Notes: generated by a model not told the origin, from the sequence alone. A stretch of DNA of 64,000 nucleotides from Nematostella vectensis (GCF_932526225.1 NC_064039.1:13286139-13350138); one strand, 5' to 3'. Positions 10,701-19,715 are shown, counted from the stretch's first letter. Numbers and translations are program-made.

Positions 10701-11852
10701 GAATTTCAAAAAAGATCTTCACGCGTACAAGGGACTGATAAAGCTACGTGTTTTACCGCCTCGCGACCTGTTCTTCCCCGTCCTCCCTGTCCGTGTCAAC
10801 GACAAGTTGATGTTTCCTCTGTGTCACCGGTGTGCCTAAGAGGAGAAGCAAGGTTCGTGCACGCATTCGGACGAGGAGCGGGCGTTCACGGGAACGTGGG
10901 CCCACCCCGAGATTTACAAAGCTCTAGAGAAAGGCTAACGCGTGATCCGTGTGTACGAGGTGTGGCATTGGGAGCGCTGGGCACGTCTGTTTGAAGAGTA
11001 CATCAAGACCTTTTTGAAGTACAAACAAGAAGCGTCGGGATGGCCCGCCTGGTGCACCACCGACGCAGACAAGATGCAGTACGTCGACGATTACGAGCGC
11101 CACCATCGAGAAGAACCCAGGCCTTCGCTCCGTGGCAAAGATGGGCCTGAATTGTATGTGGGGAAAGTTTGGTGAGCAACCCAACCCCCAACGTACCGAG
11201 TACGTAGACGACCCCAAAGCCTACTTTGCTCTGCTGAACAACGACAGTATCGAGGTGAATGATGTGCTCATCGTGAACGAAGACCTCATTCAAGTTCACT
11301 ACAGGCTGGGGGAGAAGTTTCAAGAGTTGAAACCTCACACCAACGTGGTGATTGCTGCCTTCATCACGGCGTACGCGCGCCTCAAGTTGTACGACGTGCT
11401 GGACGGGCTAGGGGAACGCTGTCTGTATCATGACACGGATAGCGTCATTTTCTTACACCGCCCTGGAGAGTGGAAGCCACCCCTCTGGGGAGTATCTAGG
11501 AGACCTGACGAGCGAGTTGGAGCCAGGGGACTTTATTGATCGTTATTCGTCCACGGGGCCCAAGAGTTACGGGTACACCACGCAACAGGGTCATTCCACG
11601 TGTAAAGTGAAGGGACTTCACATCAACCTTCGTACGGCTGATATCGTGAACCTGACCACCATGTTGGAACTCTTGCGCTTTGAAGGTGCAGTGGCGGAAG
11701 AACGCCACGTTACTCTCCTTTACACCATTCAGCGTAATGTGCACGACAGAACTCTACACACGATGCGTGCTCACAAGACATTTCGTGTGGTGTATAACAA
11801 ACGCGTGCGACGGGGCATGCGCACTTACCCTTATGGTTATTTTAAGTTGTAA
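7783..11852 (+). pseudogene. Protein-primed type B DNA polymerase (viral, multiply disrupted)
   Basis: About 1,350 codons from ATG 7,783, 39 bp after a TATAAAAG box. Order: acidic low-complexity N-terminus, a conserved N-terminal block with ELCAAQALV (about 8,560), a Cys-rich zinc-binding segment (about 8,936-9,230), the 3'-5' exonuclease region with HNFKGYDSYF (about 9,327) and YCDLNVEVLKR (about 9,712), palm motif A DFTSLYP (10,387 and again 10,624) and motif C DTDSVIF (about 11,433). This is the DNA_pol_B_2 family that replicates Polintons, adintoviruses and adenoviruses by protein priming. Breaks seen: in-frame stops at 7,852, 8,239, 9,180, 10,336, 10,573, 10,837 and 10,936; frameshifts near 8,545, 10,240, 11,140 and 11,475; and a 235-bp internal duplication. 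All hallmark motifs are still visible, so decay is recent enough for full-length recognition but the gene is dead. Confidence 0.9.
10209..10678 (+). repeat. 235-bp tandem duplication within PolB, spanning motif A
   Basis: GTGTGGGAGTGCCAG occurs at 10,209 and 10,444, and the copies end at CGAGTACCCCGTGGG. Copy 1 has lost two bases in a C run (near 10,246), which breaks the frame. Both copies carry the same in-frame TGA (10,336 and 10,573), so that stop is older than the duplication. Confidence 0.9.
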
Positions 11853-11874
11853 AAATTAAAGAGAGATGTAGATT

Positions 11875-11880
11875 AATAAA
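11875..11880 (+). terminator. Polyadenylation signal AATAAA after PolB
   Basis: AATAAA 22 bp after the PolB stop codon at 11,850-11,852, just before the TATATAAAT box (11,917-11,925) of the next unit. Confidence 0.6.
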
Positions 11881-11961
11881 AAAGCCTTCTCTTCTGTGGT
11901 ATTAGGTTGTTTTTTGTATATAAATAAGGTGAAGGTGGTAGGGAAAGGAATCACTTGTAGC

Positions 11962-12285
11962 ATGGGTTGCTTTGGTGCGGATCCTCTTCAGCCGCGTTTC
12001 GATTGTCGTACGGTGTGGGAACGTTTACGGTGTCTCTTTGCGTGTTGTGGGGGACGAATCGAAGTTCATGCCTCGCAACTCGATGGCCCCCCAGCCCCAC
12101 CCCTTCCCACGCCAACCATCATCCGTCCGCAAAAAAAAGAGTATGAAGAAGAAGAAGAAGAAGAAGACGACGATGACTCAGAAGACGATCGATCGTCTTC
12201 TTCGCCCAATTTATTACGATCCGAATCATCCAGCAGCCTTGGGGGGAGTGGACAAATTAGTCCGAGCGGTACGTTCTCGTCGTAA
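11962..12285 (+). CDS. Small Cys-rich protein with MGC N-terminus (viral, unrecognised)
   Basis: The first ATG after the TATATAAAT box at 11,917-11,925 opens a 107-codon frame. It starts MGCFGADPLQ and has a second Cys cluster (LRCLFACCGG at about residue 23), a Pro-rich stretch, a Glu/Asp run and a Ser-rich end. Gly2-Cys3 at the start is the pattern of dual N-myristoylation and palmitoylation, so a membrane-attached protein is possible (inference). The gene overlaps the integrase remnant in the +1 frame, so it may partly be a frameshift artefact of that gene. I know no family for it. Confidence 0.45.
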   Translation: MGCFGADPLQPRFDCRTVWERLRCLFACCGGRIEVHASQLDGPPAPPLPTPTIIRPQKKEYEEEEEEEDDDDSEDDRSSSSPNLLRSESSSSLGGSGQISPSGTFSS

Positions 12286-12337
12286 AGTTAACCCATCGTA
12301 TCCTCATCGTCCTCGCAGCCCTGATATCTTTGACTAG
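12069..12337 (+). pseudogene. Integrase N-terminal remnant (viral)
   Basis: The frame that overlaps the MGC protein carries, after a Lys-rich run, the block IYYDPNHPAALGGVDKL (about 12,209-12,259). A YY-[DN]-P-x-x-P-x-x-x-G-G-V-x-K-L block marks the N-terminal region of integrases of Polinton/Maverick elements and related invertebrate integrases. Reading ends at 12,335-12,337, and no zinc-binding HHCC or DDE catalytic core follows. Instead come about 70 bp of unrelated sequence and two microsatellites up to the capsid gene. The element was therefore inserted by an intact integrase (its target duplication is present) that was lost later, or it was mobilised in trans. The assignment rests on this one motif. 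Confidence 0.55.
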
Positions 12338-12406
12338 ACAAAAAGATAAAAATCCCCTTCGGACAAGGACCATTCTCAGTTAGCAGTTATTCTTGCCACG
12401 AAGAAG

Positions 12407-12562
<156 letters not shown>

Positions 12563-13838
12563 ATGAGTGTCTTTACCAGGTCAAAACAAGTCGCCAATGC
12601 GGGGATGAATTTGTTTACACTTCCGGCAACAGATGTGGCCGTATACGCCATCCGATGAAGGAGACAATCACATTGAGTAGTACATTTACCCAAGTTCCAC
12701 TTATATTGATCTGAAGAAAACACACATCCGACTGGAAGTGAAACTCACCAAAAATGATGGCGGTAACCTTTCTTCAGGCGAAAAAGTTGCCTTTGTAAAC
12801 AATGCCTTGCATTCGATAATCAAGGTCGAATTGAATAATAGAACCGTTGCACTACAATCGGATTCGTATGCGTACCTGCCTACATTGAATCACTCTTTAA
12901 CTACTCCAAGGAAGCTCAAGAGTCGTACTTGACTGGTGCCCTCTGGTACAAAGACACAGCTGGTCATATGGAAGTCAACGAATTGAGGGGTAGTGGCGCT
13001 CTAAACCAGGGTTTGACAACACGCTCCACCTTCACGGCTGAAAGTGCAACCATTGGACTGACCGGCCCTTTATTCTGCGACATCTTCCATTCCAAGCGGT
13101 ACCTACTGGACCAAATTTCCATCAAGATCAGAATTGAACTGCAAAAACCAGAATTTGCCCTCATGTCCCATGGTGGGAATGGACAATTTAAAATTTCCAA
13201 GGGAGCAGTTCTTCGCCTGTACCAAGTGACTCCCATCGACTCTGTCAGGTTGAATCACGCCGATGAAATGCTCAAGCACAACTTGGCCAAAGTACCCCTT
13301 AACCACCGCTGTAGTCAAAACCGGGCAGATCGAAAGCGGAAAACGCTCCATACTGTTCAGGAACCTATTCAACGGACTCGTCACTAAACGGATGATTTTT
13401 GGAATCGTCGAGGATGCCGCGTACAATGGCCATTATAAAAAGAACCCCATCAATTTCCAGATGCCCCATCTGAACAGTATCGAGGTCAAAGTGGATGGAA
13501 ACAAAACACCCATCTCGAATCTCAAAAACATAGATGGTCAAGACGTGGACTTGTACCACATGCTGTTCGACAACGTGTGTGGTTTGTATCGCGGAAGAGG
13601 ACTAAACATCACACGTAAAGAATTCAATAAGGGGTTCGCCTTATTCCCCTTTGACTTCACAGGTGCTGCGAATGCATCATCCGGGTACTTCCAGCCTCAG
13701 TATAAAGGAGTGGTGACGCTCGAATTAACCTTCAGTCAAGCCACCGTTAAGGTGTACACAGTCGTGCTGTACGGAGAATTCAACAACAACATGGAAGTAG
13801 ACTCTGCTCGCAACGTGATGTACGACATTCAAGGTTAA
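12563..13838 (+). pseudogene. Major capsid protein, double jelly-roll type (viral, frameshifted)
   Basis: About 425 codons, the usual size for Polinton capsid proteins. N-terminus NLFTLPATDVAVY, then STYIDLKKTHIRLEVKL, FVNNALHSIIKVELNN, ALWYKDTAGHME (a strongly conserved capsid block), SIKIRIELQKPEF and C-terminal YTVVLYGEFNNNMEVD. These blocks match the Polinton/adintovirus capsid family, trimers of which form hexon-like capsomers. Breaks: TGA at 12,656-12,658 with a shift, TAG at 12,678-12,680, and frameshifts near 12,890 and 13,300. Beyond 13,390 the frame is clean to the stop. It is followed after 24 bp by the protease start, a compact late-gene arrangement. Confidence 0.88.
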
Positions 13839-13862
13839 AAAACCCTCCTCCTGCTGAAAAAA

Positions 13863-14270
13863 ATGGATGACGGATGGGGAAGAATGATGAATCTTGGACT
13901 AGACGCCATGAGGACCAAAGAATTGGAAGCCATGGCACGAAGCGATCCCTACATAGAACGAATCCACAACTCGTGACGAATCCACAACGTCTCCAAGCTT
14001 TAAACTCTGCCGTGTGTGGACAGTACTGTTTGTTTTTGTTGTGGCACCGTACTCGAAACAAACCTTTGGAAGACATTACTTCCATGTTTAGCACTCACCC
14101 CAATTGACCGTGCACCCCACTTGAACGATCAAGTGGTGTGCACGTTTGTACACGACACGTTTCACGTGAGAGCCTTGTCACAACGACGACTACGGGATGG
14201 ACAACGTCGTGTACCGTATTGCCCTTGGTGTCTGTGTGCTGTACCCCAGCACCATTTAGTACGCCCTTAA
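13863..14270 (+). pseudogene. Adenain-type cysteine protease (viral, internally deleted)
   Basis: The N-terminal piece (ATG 13,863) has MRTKELEAMARSDPYIERI, the typical start of Polinton/adintovirus maturation proteases. After a stop at about 13,975 the next frame gives LNSAVCGQYCLFLLWHR, the region of the catalytic cysteine (C-G-Q-Y-C). A third frame gives NDQVVCTFVHDTF, the C-terminal end. The middle, which should hold the catalytic His and acidic residue, is missing: roughly half of a ~200-residue protease. A 12-13-base direct repeat (CGAATCCACAAC at 13,959 and 13,977) marks the deletion junction. The enzyme would have processed capsid proteins, but this copy cannot. Confidence 0.8.
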
Positions 14271-14303
14271 CGACGAATCCTTGTTATTACGACTAAACTA
14301 ATC

Positions 14304-14309
14304 AATAAA
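14304..14309 (+). terminator. Polyadenylation signal AATAAA after protease
   Basis: ATCAATAAAATAATAC sits in the AT-rich gap between the protease remnant and the ATPase. A second ATAAAT lies 20 bp on. Confidence 0.45.
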
Positions 14310-14424
14310 ATAATACTACTAATAAATGCGTTTGGACTACCTGTGTGTTCTTGTTATCATTTCTACTTATAAGGGAAAAGAAGCGGGGTGGGCAAGATCA
14401 TTTGCCCTAGAGGTGTCGAGCAGG

Positions 14425-14948
14425 ATGGATGATCTTCGATTTCGTTGCCCCTGTGCCGTCATGGTGGTGGGACCTAGTCAATCGGGAAAAACCACCTGGG
14501 TCCATGCCTTGTTGCAACAAGCACCTCAGACCTATTTGGAAAACACGATACCCCAGGCTTGCTCATCATGGACGACCTGATGGATCAAATCGACCGGGTG
14601 GTGAAAGTTTTCACCCAAGAATCTCATCACCATGATATCACCACCCTATTTTTGTCACAGTATTTATTCCCAGGAGGAAAATTACGTACCGCTTCGATCA
14701 ATGGCCATTACTTTGTGTTGTTCAAAGACCCGAGAAACCAATTGGTAGTACTCATGCTTGCACAACAAGCGTTTCCAGGACAGTTAGATTACGTGATGGA
14801 TGCGTACCGGCAAGCCACACAAGAACCTCATGGCTACTTGTTGATGGATTTTCACCAAAAAAAAACCCTGACGCCTACCGCCTTCGTTCTCACATCTTAC
14901 CCAACCAATGTCCCATGTACGTGTATACACCCAAAAGCGCATAAATAG
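14425..14948 (+). pseudogene. FtsK/HerA-type genome-packaging ATPase (viral, internally deleted)
   Basis: Start MDDLRFRCP at 14,425 is typical of the Polinton ATPase. Walker A GPSQSGKTTW follows at residues 17-26. About 24 residues later the frame is lost, and a neighbouring frame resumes at LLIMDDLMDQ (14,560), which is the Walker B region. It continues with TTLFLSQYLFPGG (sensor-like) and FKDPRNQLVVLMLAQQAFPG to a stop at 14,946-14,948. Some 50-70 residues expected between Walker A and Walker B are absent, so the protein is non-functional. An earlier in-frame ATG at 14,326 exists but adds sequence foreign to the family. In intact relatives this ATPase drives DNA into preformed capsids. Confidence 0.85.
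14940..14948 (+). promoter_or_regulatory. TATA box CATAAATAG overlapping the ATPase stop
   Basis: CATAAATAG lies 34 bp before ATG 14,982, and its TAG is the ATPase stop codon. It therefore serves as promoter of the next gene while ending the previous one. Confidence 0.5.
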
Positions 14949-14981
14949 AGGTGAAGGGGAAGCACCTCATTTCAGTTGACG

Positions 14982-15923
14982 ATGACCAGGACACGAGGAG
15001 GAACACGTGGAGTAGTACGGACCCGTGGTGGTATCACACGAGGTACACCCCGTACCCGTGGCGGTGTCACACGTGGGGGCGCACGTGGACGCCCCACAGC
15101 AAGTGCGCGAGCACGTTACAGAGCAGAAGCAAAATTGAGTCGACGCCATGGTCTCTCTCCGCCCACACCACCGGAAGGGCTTAGCTCCCTTTCCACATCC
15201 ACACCCTCCTCCACCTCCTCATCCTCTCTAGCTTCAGCAATCGACACTATTCTCCGAGACGAATTCGGGGTTCCCCTCGAGATCCCATCATCCCTATCAA
15301 CAACCCTGTCTCCCCTGGCATCCACTCCACCCGTGAGTACACCTCGACAACAACGACGTACACCGCCATCGTTTACACCACGATCCTCGATCTCGCGACG
15401 ACGCAGTGACACTCCCATTAAGCAGCGACGAATCTCGGTTCCACGGCGACGAGCTGGTAGTGCCCTGGGACGTCTCACCACTAAAAAGAAAACACCACCA
15501 CGACGCACGAATTTGCTTGAGGCCTTCAGAGCTGCAGCTGGTACTCCTGCTGGAAGTAGCAATAGTAGTAGTAGTAGCACCTGCTCACTATCATCACCAG
15601 GGATGAGATCATCCGTGGGGAGTATTACTCCTCCTCCTTCACGAACTTCAACACCCAGAAGTCGTGCAGGAAGTCGCACCCGTACCCCACCCACACCCAC
15701 CTCAAGTCGTGCCTCTTCCCGTGGTAGTGCAGGAGGTGGCGCCAAAACCACCAAAACCACTAAAAAGTGTTCGACCCGCAAGAGTCGTGGCCAAAACGGG
15801 GACACCACCACCAAGACCAAATGCGTCACCACCCTCCGTGTGTCTGGTCATGGAACAAACCAACGCGGGGGACAAGTCCTCGTTGGCAAAAGTAACCCAG
15901 CATGGAGAACACGATGGGTGTGA
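14982..15923 (+). CDS. Arg/Ser/Thr/Pro-rich basic core-like protein (viral)
   Basis: A long open frame of 313 codons from ATG 14,982. The first 40 residues are RGG/TRG repeats (RTRGGTRG, RTRGGITRG, RGGARGRP). Then come Ser/Pro-rich segments broken by basic patches (SRRRSDTPIKQRRIS, PRRRAGSALGRLTTKKK) and a short predicted helix TNLLEAFRAAA. This composition is what adenovirus-like core proteins that condense DNA in the virion look like, and the position among structural genes fits, but no sequence family is recognised. After about 15,740 the +1 frame (to 15,936) looks equally protein-like (KPLKSVRPARVVAK), so a late frameshift is possible. It is the only large gene of the element with an unbroken frame, helped by its low complexity. 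Confidence 0.55.
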   Translation: MTRTRGGTRGVVRTRGGITRGTPRTRGGVTRGGARGRPTASARARYRAEAKLSRRHGLSPPTPPEGLSSLSTSTPSSTSSSSLASAIDTILRDEFGVPLEIPSSLSTTLSPLASTPPVSTPRQQRRTPPSFTPRSSISRRRSDTPIKQRRISVPRRRAGSALGRLTTKKKTPPRRTNLLEAFRAAAGTPAGSSNSSSSSTCSLSSPGMRSSVGSITPPPSRTSTPRSRAGSRTRTPPTPTSSRASSRGSAGGGAKTTKTTKKCSTRKSRGQNGDTTTKTKCVTTLRVSGHGTNQRGGQVLVGKSNPAWRTRWV

Positions 15924-15925
15924 AC

Positions 15926-15934
15926 TATATAAAT
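15926..15934 (+). promoter_or_regulatory. TATA box TATATAAAT
   Basis: TATATAAAT 34 bp before the ATG at 15,969. Confidence 0.55.
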
Positions 15935-15968
15935 AACAAAGAATCTGCGTACCTAGTCTCATTTCGTC

Positions 15969-16271
15969 ATGTCGACTTGAAGTGCTCGCGCATACAACAG
16001 GGAAAGCGCGACAACGTCTCCTGGCAAATGCGACACCGGAGCAAATAAACACGTTGGGGGAAATTGCCAAGAACCTATTGAAAGGTAACCTCCCCATTTC
16101 CCAGACTCAAAAGAAAAAGCTAAAGCCTCACCAGCAACGCTACGCACCCTGGCCAACAAGAGAATACCCAATAGTACCCGAAAACGTGTCGTCACAAGTC
16201 AATGTGGTGGATTTCTCATCCCCCTTTTATTTAATGCCGTGTTGAAGAGAGTCATCAGACAAATACTGTAG
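15969..16271 (+). pseudogene. Small conserved Polinton protein (QKKKLKPH type), frameshifted
   Basis: The ATG frame stops after three codons. A neighbouring frame then gives a conserved block, ATPEQINTLGEIAKNLLKG then ISQTQKKKLKPH. From about 16,135 a third frame continues with LRTLANKRIP and ends CGGFLIPLLFNAV...RQIL at 16,269-16,271. The pattern (helical ~35-residue block, 'NLLKGNxP', basic linker, C-terminal 'GGFL' plus hydrophobic tail) is one I know from a small protein encoded beside the capsid genes of many Polinton/adintovirus genomes. It is thought to be a minor virion protein comparable to adenovirus pX/pVI, a role that is inference. At least two frameshifts make this copy inactive. 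Confidence 0.6.
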
Positions 16272-16277
16272 CCAGGC

Positions 16278-16286
16278 TATAAATAG
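16278..16286 (+). promoter_or_regulatory. TATA box TATAAATAG
   Basis: GGCTATAAATAGGG lies 46 bp before ATG 16,333 and directly after the preceding gene's stop. Confidence 0.65.
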
Positions 16287-16332
16287 GGACGACATAAAAG
16301 TTCACCCTCTCAGTTGGCCCAAGACATTCACC

Positions 16333-16848
16333 ATGTCCACACAAAAAGGAGGAGCCCATCGCATGGCCATGATCCCAGAATACATAATCAACATGATTAT
16401 GACCAAGAAAAACGTCACCAAGGCCCCTTAATTCCGCATCATGGCACGATTGGATAGAGAAATGCGAGCTATCTTGAAGAACACCTCGTTACCGTTGGAC
16501 GCAAAAATACGTCAGTACAATCGGGTGTTAAACCAATACCTCAAATGGTTACAACAAGTCAAAGACGATGGGGGAACCCACAGAACAAGGTCCTCAGCTT
16601 CGGTCGAACCGACCCTTAACCTTCCTTCACCACCAAGTAAAACACCAAGCTCAGAATCATGACAAGCCAAAGTAGACAAGACCTCTCTACTTCCATCACC
16701 TCCCACCAACACACCAAGGCCATCACGCATACCAAGACTTAAACGACGAAGACTACAAACACCTACAAGAAGATCGACACTACCACCTATTCACTCACCG
16801 CCACAAGACCAGCACCCAGGAAGGCTACTCCCATGGGACCCTTTTTAA
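16333..16848 (+). pseudogene. Small conserved Polinton protein (YNxxLxxYL type), two in-frame stops
   Basis: One frame runs for 171 sense positions and is interrupted only by TAA at 16,429-16,431 and TGA at 16,660-16,662, with no shift. The N-terminus has GGAHRMAMIPEYIINMIM. Then comes a helical block, LDREMRAILKNTSLPLDAKI, with RQYNRVLNQYLKWLQ, which matches the 'YNQxLxxYL' protein of Polinton/adintovirus structural clusters. Then a Pro/Ser linker, a basic patch (RLKRRRLQTPTRRS) and a C-terminal LLPWDPF. Function is unknown. The virion-associated role is inferred from its neighbours. Preservation of frame across two nonsense codons suggests point mutations in an otherwise uneroded gene. Confidence 0.6.
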
Positions 16849-16899
16849 AAAGGAAAAAAGACAATGCGTTGTTATGTGCAACATTCTCTCTTTAATAAC

Positions 16900-16905
16900 A
16901 ATAAA
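16900..16905 (+). terminator. Polyadenylation signal AATAAA for the rightward late genes
   Basis: AACAATAAAATG in the 99-bp gap between the convergent genes ending at 16,848 (+) and 16,948 (-). Confidence 0.55.
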
Positions 16906-16947
16906 ATGTTTTTTTTACAAAACCCATAACGTACTGCTTGTTGTTTT

Positions 16948-17757
16948 TTACACAGTAGTCCCAAAATGGTGTGGAGGGAGTGGGGGTCTACTATACATTT
17001 TTTGTTTCTCCTTTAGCCACTTGGCAAACACATAGACTTCAGCCCTAGGGCAATGCACGGGGGTGGGCTCGGGCTGGTAAAAGTGATACCCACAATTCAC
17101 TGCACTAATGTCCCACAAAAAGTTCAAATGAGGTGTAATAGAGTCATAATGCTTCCATAATGCCTCGTATTTGGGGCAGCCATACAGTTACAGAGTAACG
17201 TGGGGAATACCAAGCTCATGCAGCACCTTGCGCTCACAGGAACCTCCCTTGTACGCCACGATCCCACCTTGACCAAACAGGTCATACCACTCCATGACGA
17301 CACGGTTCAGTTCCGTATGCGGAACGCTCGACCTAGGTGCAAGGTCAAAGTTCATTTTCATGATGCGACGACTGATTTAACGAGCAGATCTCTGGTCACT
17401 CGCCGAGAGTTCGCGAAATTCGATGGGGAACGAAAAATGTTTACCCACCACTTCGTCACCGTGATGGCAAAACGCTGCTTCCTTGCACCAAAACTCTTAT
17501 TCACTGTAAAGCCATCAAAATCAAGAATACCCGTGATATTGTGAAGAACGCCTCCCACGGTAGGTCCATCAGCAGATGCAGCAGTAGCAGCAACAGCAGC
17601 ACCAGCATGGTTCCCTCAGTCTCCACTTCCTTCCTTTCCGGCGTCATTTCTCTCAACCACTCCGACACTTCCCAACATAACAGGTAAAGGGAGATACGTA
17701 TGCTCACGAAAAAACCAAACCCAAACGAGCACCCTCGAGTAAAAGAAACAAGGGCTT
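16948..17757 (-). pseudogene. Conserved Polinton-associated protein with DFDG motif (leftward, frameshifted)
   Basis: The only long leftward gene in the right half. A minus-strand TATAAATAG box (about 17,807-17,816) precedes ATG 17,757. After an N-terminal part that needs one frameshift comes ITGILDFDGFTVNKSF (about 17,500-17,545). Near 17,370 the frame changes, and FGQGGIVAYKGGSCERKVL and ELGIPHVTL appear. A TAA at 17,188-17,190 interrupts it, followed by YGCPKYEALW, a Cys/His pair (NCGYHF...VHCPRAEVYVFAKWL) and a stop at 16,948. I recognise this D-F-D-G / GCPKY / HCPxAEVYxFAKWL layout from uncharacterised proteins of cnidarian and arthropod mobile elements. The paired acidic residues suggest an RNase-H-fold nuclease, which is only a guess. 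Confidence 0.6.
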
Positions 17758-18025
17758 CCTTCCACATCGGTGGGTTGAACACTATAGAAAAAACAAAAGC
17801 GAAACGTCGCTATTTATACATTCTCGGGCATTGCTAGGAACCAATCAGAAACCTAGACTCGGTAATAACCAATCACAGACAACCATCTTGGCGCAAAAAC
17901 ATTTTAAACCAATCAGAGAACAGCGGAATAATTTCTACCAATAGAAAGCGTTCCTTACCATGACGTCACCCTTCTAGAACAGTATAAAATAGAGAAAGCA
18001 GGCTCACACACTCTCACAAGTCACC
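17758..18025. promoter_or_regulatory. Divergent promoter with four CCAAT boxes, a CRE and two TATA boxes
   Basis: CCAAT at 17,841, 17,869, 17,909 and 17,938, all in the same orientation and spaced 28-40 bp. A TGACGTCA CRE lies at 17,961-17,968. TATAAAAT at 17,983-17,990 serves the rightward RING gene, and TATAAATAG on the minus strand at about 17,807-17,816 serves the leftward gene. The layout parallels 7,219-7,782. Confidence 0.7.
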
Positions 18026-19647
18026 ATGAGCAACAACATCAACATGGCTGACCATATGACTTGTGTGGTCTGCTGTGAAGGAAATGACGAACTCATGGAA
18101 CTACTCCACTGCTGTAAGCAACCCTGTCATTTCCCCTGTTTGTGGAAATGGATACACGCTCACCTAACACCACGGGCTACCTGTCCACACTGCCGAAAGG
18201 GGTACCGCCCATGGAACCAAGACGTAATCCTGTGGATAGCCAGTGATTTCACTCCCAAGAACAAAAATCACACCACTGACCAAATTGTCCTCGAAGAAAA
18301 ACGAAAGGCTGAATCAGCCATAAACCGTTACAAACAATTCATGAACATTTACCCCGCTCACCTCAAGCATCCCTTCCGAATTGGGGTGATGTGCAAACAA
18401 TGCAAACACAAAGCTACCCATAAAACCAACTGCGAGAACAGACACGATATGGAACTCCCCCTCCTACTCCCCCGACGCCCCGTCTTGACGACCCCAAAAG
18501 AAAACGAAAATATAGCCCAGTATGGATTCTGGCTATGGCTACACGTCGACAACAACAACAATGATTACCATTGGACAATCGAAAACGTCATTTCACCCCC
18601 ACCCCCTGAAGGTCACGCTGAAGAGAAGTCTACGAATTGGGGCAAGACGAGTACATGCTTAATCTTCGAGAATCGGTCTCTCGCCGAAGCACTCACTTCC
18701 CACTAGACTACATCCAAGCCTATCGACGAGCATGCATAGCCTGGACCTACAACGAGTGGGGAGAGTGGAACTGGGAAAGCGATAACCAGTACGATGCCGA
18801 CCACCCCCCACCACCACCTCCCGTAGGACACGAACTACGACCTATCTACGAACGGTTCCATCTCGATTGGCATCCTTTTGCCCATGCTCGTCGTCGTCGA
18901 AACAACAACAACAACAACGACTACGTTAGTGACGAAAGCGATGATTGGGTTCCTTTTGATCATGCTGGTCGCCGAAACATCAACAACAACATCTACGACT
19001 ACGAGAGTGACAATAGCGATGCGAACATGATCTCAGACCTCGATGATGAAAGCGATGAAGAAGAAGAGGTCAATCGAGACGCACTCACACCACCCTCTCC
19101 TCATCCTCTACCAGTCATCCAACTCCACCCTCCAGCTCAACCCCTAGAACGGTCTCTCGATTATTGCTACAGAGTCCTAATAAGAGCTCTAGAACAAGCG
19201 CTCCCACTGGTAAATAGCAACCCCCTCTCGGTCAACATCTCCGAACGCATCCTGAACGTCATTCAAAGAATGAACCTACGACCATTAAACGGTATGCAAA
19301 CAACCTCACTGGCACCACGTGTCTTTGCTTCTCTACAATCCTTTGCCTATTTCCGGTACATGTTGCGGCACAGGGAAGAACTATACACTTTTGTACAAGC
19401 CGCTGAAGCCGAGAATAACAGGAGTAGCTCATCGCAACCACCACCCTCCAAAAATCAGACTACTGCTTCTACTACCACCACTACCACCACAGGTAACCCA
19501 ACACTACCCTAAGAGCAGTCTGATACCACAGGTAACCCAACACCTTCACCAAGTCGTAATGAGCTAAGGTTAATCATCCACGTAGAAGGCAGACGCGAAC
19601 TCGAAGTACCTGCCATTGACTTTTCTAACATTCTATGGGAACGCTAA
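18026..19647 (+). pseudogene. RING-finger protein 2 with long acidic, Asn-rich tail (viral, frameshifted)
   Basis: The start MSNNINMADHMTC follows TATAAAAT by 35 bp. The finger occupies residues about 12-58: TCVVCC, LHCCKQPCHFPCLWKW and ATCPHCRKGY, a C3HC4-like E3 ligase module. A second Cys/His group (VMCKQCKHKATHKTNC at about residue 130) could bind another zinc. The first frame ends at 18,704-18,706. A one-base shift around 18,620-18,640 links it to a long second frame with LDYIQAYRRACIAW, Asn- and Asp/Glu-rich repeats (two copies of a WxPFxHAxRR unit), a helical segment ERILNVIQRMNLRPL and a Thr run. It passes a TAA at 19,510 and continues in frame to 19,647. Total about 540 residues. Viral RING proteins often redirect host ubiquitylation. 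No target can be inferred here. Confidence 0.7.
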
Positions 19648-19715
19648 GAACACTGCGATAGATACTTGATAAACAACGTACTTTTTATGGACCCTTGTAT
19701 CCATGTTGTTTCTTT

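Noticed and set aside
8850-10722. Long minus-strand frames opposite PolB and capsid
   Set aside because: They are antisense shadows of GC-richer coding sequence and show no domain.
15116-15832. 238-codon minus-strand frame opposite the basic core-like gene
   Set aside because: It is a mirror of the Arg/Ser/Pro low-complexity repeat. The plus strand has the TATA box, the start and the operon-like position.
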